Shown here: one piece after another, positions 5,623-7,474 of the stretch
How the letters are laid out: the number at the start of each line of letters is the position of its first letter
Numbering within the stretch: position 1 is the first letter of the stretch
Source of the DNA: DATGKR01 sp035294565
GTDB lineage: Bacteria > Actinomycetota > Acidimicrobiia > Acidimicrobiales > Palsa-688
Direction of reading: 5' to 3'
Assembly: GCA_035294565.1 (NCBI GenBank)
Contig: DATGKR010000084.1
Span: 1-7,474, forward strand
Length of the DNA stretch: 7,474 bases
Notes under the pieces: model-generated
Told to the model about the DNA's origin: nothing
The model's input: only the letters and a program-made list of their open reading frames with translations
The model's database searches: none
Program-made: the position numbers and the translations under genes

Positions 5623-5674
5623 AAGGTTCGCGAATGGCCGTCCCCTCCTCCTCGCGGGTTTCCACGACAGCTTC

Positions 5675-7474
5675 TCAGACCGCGCGGAGCTCGATCGTCT
5701 CGACCTCGGGCAGCAGCTGAGCGGACAGCAGGGCCTCGAAGTCCTCTCCGGGCACCGGCCGGGAGAACAGGTATCCCTGGGCGTTGTGACACCTTAGCTG
5801 ACGTAGGGCTGTGAGCTGCTCGGCGGTCTCCACCCCCTCGGCCACCGCCTGTATGCCCATCGCGTCGGCCAGGTCCACGACGGCTCCGACGATTGCGGCG
5901 TCCACCCTGTCGAAAGCCAGGTTGTTGACGAAGGTGCGGTCGACCTTGACCTCGTGGACGGGGAAGTTCTTCAGGTAGCCGAGCGACGAGTGCCCGGTGC
6001 CGAAGTCGTCTATGGCCAGGCGCACCCCCAGCCGGTTCAGCCTCTTCATGATCTCGGTGGCGCCGGCGAGGTCGTCCATGACCATCGTCTCGGTGATCTC
6101 GAACTTGAGCAGGCTAGACGGCAGGCCCGCACGGTCCAGGGCGGAGGCCACCTCGCCGAGCAGGCTGCTCTGCTGGAACTGCCGGGGGGAGAGGTTGACG
6201 CTTATCGGGACGTCCACCCCGAGCCCGGCTCGTATCGAGCGGATCCTGCGGCACACCTCGTTGAGCACGAAGGCGCCCATCGGGAGGATCAGGCCGGTCT
6301 CCTCGGCCATCGGCACGAAGCGGTCCGGGGAGACCAGCCCCTCGGTGGGGTGGCGCCAGCGGACCAGCGCCTCCGCCCCGACGATCCGCTCGTCTGCCAC
6401 TGAGACGATCGGCTGGTAATACACCTCGAGCTCGCCGCGCTCGATGCCCTTGCGCAGGGCCGCTTCGAGATCGATCCGGTCCGAGGAGCGCGACCCCATG
6501 ACCGCCCGGTCGAACACCTGCCAGGTGCCGCCCCGGCCCTTGGCCCTGTACATGGCGACGTCGGCGTCGTGGAGAAGGTCGTCGGCGGTCTGGCCCGGCT
6601 CGGCGAGGGCTATGCCCGCCGACACGCTGGCGACGATCTCGTAGCCGTCGGCGAGGATGAGGGGCATCTCCACCGCGGCGCATATCCGCCTGGCAGCGGT
6701 GACAGCCTCGTCGACCCCGCCCACGTCCTCCAGCAGGATCACGAACTCGTCGCCGCCGAAGCGGGCAACCAGCGCCTTGCTGCCTGCCACCTGGCGCATC
6801 CGGCTGCCAACAGCCGTGAGAAGGTCGTCGCCGGTACCGTGCCCGAGGCTGTCGTTGATCGCCTTGAACCGGTCGACGTCCACGAAGATCAGGGCATGGC
6901 GCTTCCCGTCCCGCGAGGATCGCTCCAGCGCCGACTCGAGCCTCTCCACGAGGAGCCGGCGGTTGGCCAGGCCGGTCAGGCTGTCGTAGTGCGCCTGGCG
7001 GGCCATCGTCGCCTCGAGCCTCTTGCGCTCGGTTATGTCCTGGAAGGAGATCACGGCGCCGACCACCTCGCCGTTGTGCTGGATCGCCGACGCCGTGTAG
7101 GAGACGTTCACCGGCTCGCCGGCGGGGCCCTCGAAGCAGCCGTCGTCGTCGCGGACCACCCCTGCGGCCGCCATCGCCGCCCGCGCCGGGCCGAGCAGGA
7201 ACTCCGGCGCGCGCAAGGCCTCTGCGGGAAGATCGTCGCCGACGGCGATTTCCCGGCTGGGGAGCCTCACCAGGGCGGCGGCAGCCGGGTTCACGAAGGT
7301 GAGGTTGCCGGCGGCGTCGACCGCGCAGACCCCCTCGCCGATGTTGAGGGTGATCGAGGCGAGCCGGCCCCGCTCCATGTGCACCTGGCGGTAGAGATCG
7401 GCGTTGGCGAGGGCTCCCTGGGCTATGGCGCCGATGGCGTCGAGGACCATCCGGTCGGCCTGGTCGAACGGCTC
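5675..7474 (-). CDS. PAS-GGDEF-EAL cyclic di-GMP signalling protein, 5' end beyond the window
   Basis: About 599 residues are readable. Numbering from the Met at 7450, residues before 28 and the eight codons upstream (EPFDQADR) look like the last helix of a GAF domain. The gene therefore continues past the right edge, and this Met is internal. A PAS domain follows (about 29-142, ending FQDITERKRLE). The GGDEF domain (about 152-312) has the intact motif GGDEF at 232-236 and metal aspartates near 191-193 (DVDRFKAIND), as in active diguanylate cyclases. The EAL domain (about 338-580) keeps the phosphodiesterase residues: Glu360 (EAL), Asn419, Glu451, Asp481-Asp482 (DDFGTG), Lys502, Asp504, Glu538 and Gln558. 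The inhibitory RxxD site before GGDEF is absent (GSKA instead). Both activities look possible. No transmembrane segment is visible. The stop is TGA at 5677-5675. Confidence 0.93.
   Translation of the reverse strand, partial: EPFDQADRMVLDAIGAIAQGALANADLYRQVHMERGRLASITLNIGEGVCAVDAAGNLTFVNPAAAALVRLPSREIAVGDDLPAEALRAPEFLLGPARAAMAAAGVVRDDDGCFEGPAGEPVNVSYTASAIQHNGEVVGAVISFQDITERKRLEATMARQAHYDSLTGLANRRLLVERLESALERSSRDGKRHALIFVDVDRFKAINDSLGHGTGDDLLTAVGSRMRQVAGSKALVARFGGDEFVILLEDVGGVDEAVTAARRICAAVEMPLILADGYEIVASVSAGIALAEPGQTADDLLHDADVAMYRAKGRGGTWQVFDRAVMGSRSSDRIDLEAALRKGIERGELEVYYQPIVSVADERIVGAEALVRWRHPTEGLVSPDRFVPMAEETGLILPMGAFVLNEVCRRIRSIRAGLGVDVPISVNLSPRQFQQSSLLGEVASALDRAGLPSSLLKFEITETMVMDDLAGATEIMKRLNRLGVRLAIDDFGTGHSSLGYLKNFPVHEVKVDRTFVNNLAFDRVDAAIVGAVVDLADAMGIQAVAEGVETAEQLTALRQLRCHNAQGYLFSRPVPGEDFEALLSAQLLPEVETIELRAV

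Noticed and set aside
5623..5674. Terminator between hmgA and the GGDEF-EAL gene
   Set aside because: Only an 8-bp TTCGCGAA palindrome (5627-5634) and a 5-bp CGCGA/TCGCG pairing with a long loop are visible; there is no stable hairpin or T-tract, so none is called.
7448..7450. ATG at 7450 as the true start of the GGDEF-EAL gene
   Set aside because: The codons before it continue in frame to the window edge and read like the end of a GAF domain (EPFDQADR), so the Met is probably internal.
1..7474. Mobile elements, CRISPR arrays, tRNA or rRNA genes, phage or defence genes
   Set aside because: I saw no transposase or integrase motifs, regularly spaced repeats, terminal inverted repeats or RNA-gene signatures. 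Gene content is ordinary catabolism and signalling.

Overview
The window is GC-rich (about 70% by eye). It has tightly packed genes, GTG starts, several starts without a clear Shine-Dalgarno site, and protein versions that look actinobacterial. The 3' end of the 4-hydroxyphenylpyruvate dioxygenase closely resembles Streptomyces enzymes as I remember them. I infer a high-GC actinobacterium, possibly of the Acidimicrobiia; the class is a guess.

Layout: (1) Positions 1-206 (minus) hold the start of an inositol-monophosphatase-family gene that runs off the left edge. (2) A 186-residue acidic protein of unknown function (224-784, plus) diverges from it across only about 17 bp, which contain a perfect small dyad. 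(3) A strong GC hairpin (794-819) separates that gene from phhA, which converges on it. (4) The centre is an aromatic amino acid degradation cluster on two divergent arms. The minus arm is an Lrp/AsnC regulator (1727-2194) followed after 13 bp by phenylalanine 4-hydroxylase phhA (832-1713). The plus arm is hppD (2289-3413), fahA (3416-4456) and hmgA (4453-5622), with a 2-bp gap and a 4-bp ATGA overlap. (5) Positions 5675-7474 (minus) hold a multidomain c-di-GMP protein (GAF tail, PAS, GGDEF, EAL) whose 5' end lies beyond the right edge.

How the genes work together: PhhA turns phenylalanine into tyrosine. A transaminase not in this window makes 4-hydroxyphenylpyruvate. HppD converts that to homogentisate and HmgA opens the ring to maleylacetoacetate. 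After isomerisation, FahA cleaves fumarylacetoacetate into fumarate and acetoacetate. The maleylacetoacetate isomerase, the aminotransferase and the pterin-recycling dehydratase are not encoded here. The 94-bp region between the divergent arms contains overlapping TCAGC/GCTGA half-sites next to the regulator's start, the best candidate operator in the window.

I see no mobile element, CRISPR array, RNA gene or clearly undescribed system. The most open items are the unknown acidic protein, the missing isomerase step and the dyads in the two divergent promoter regions.
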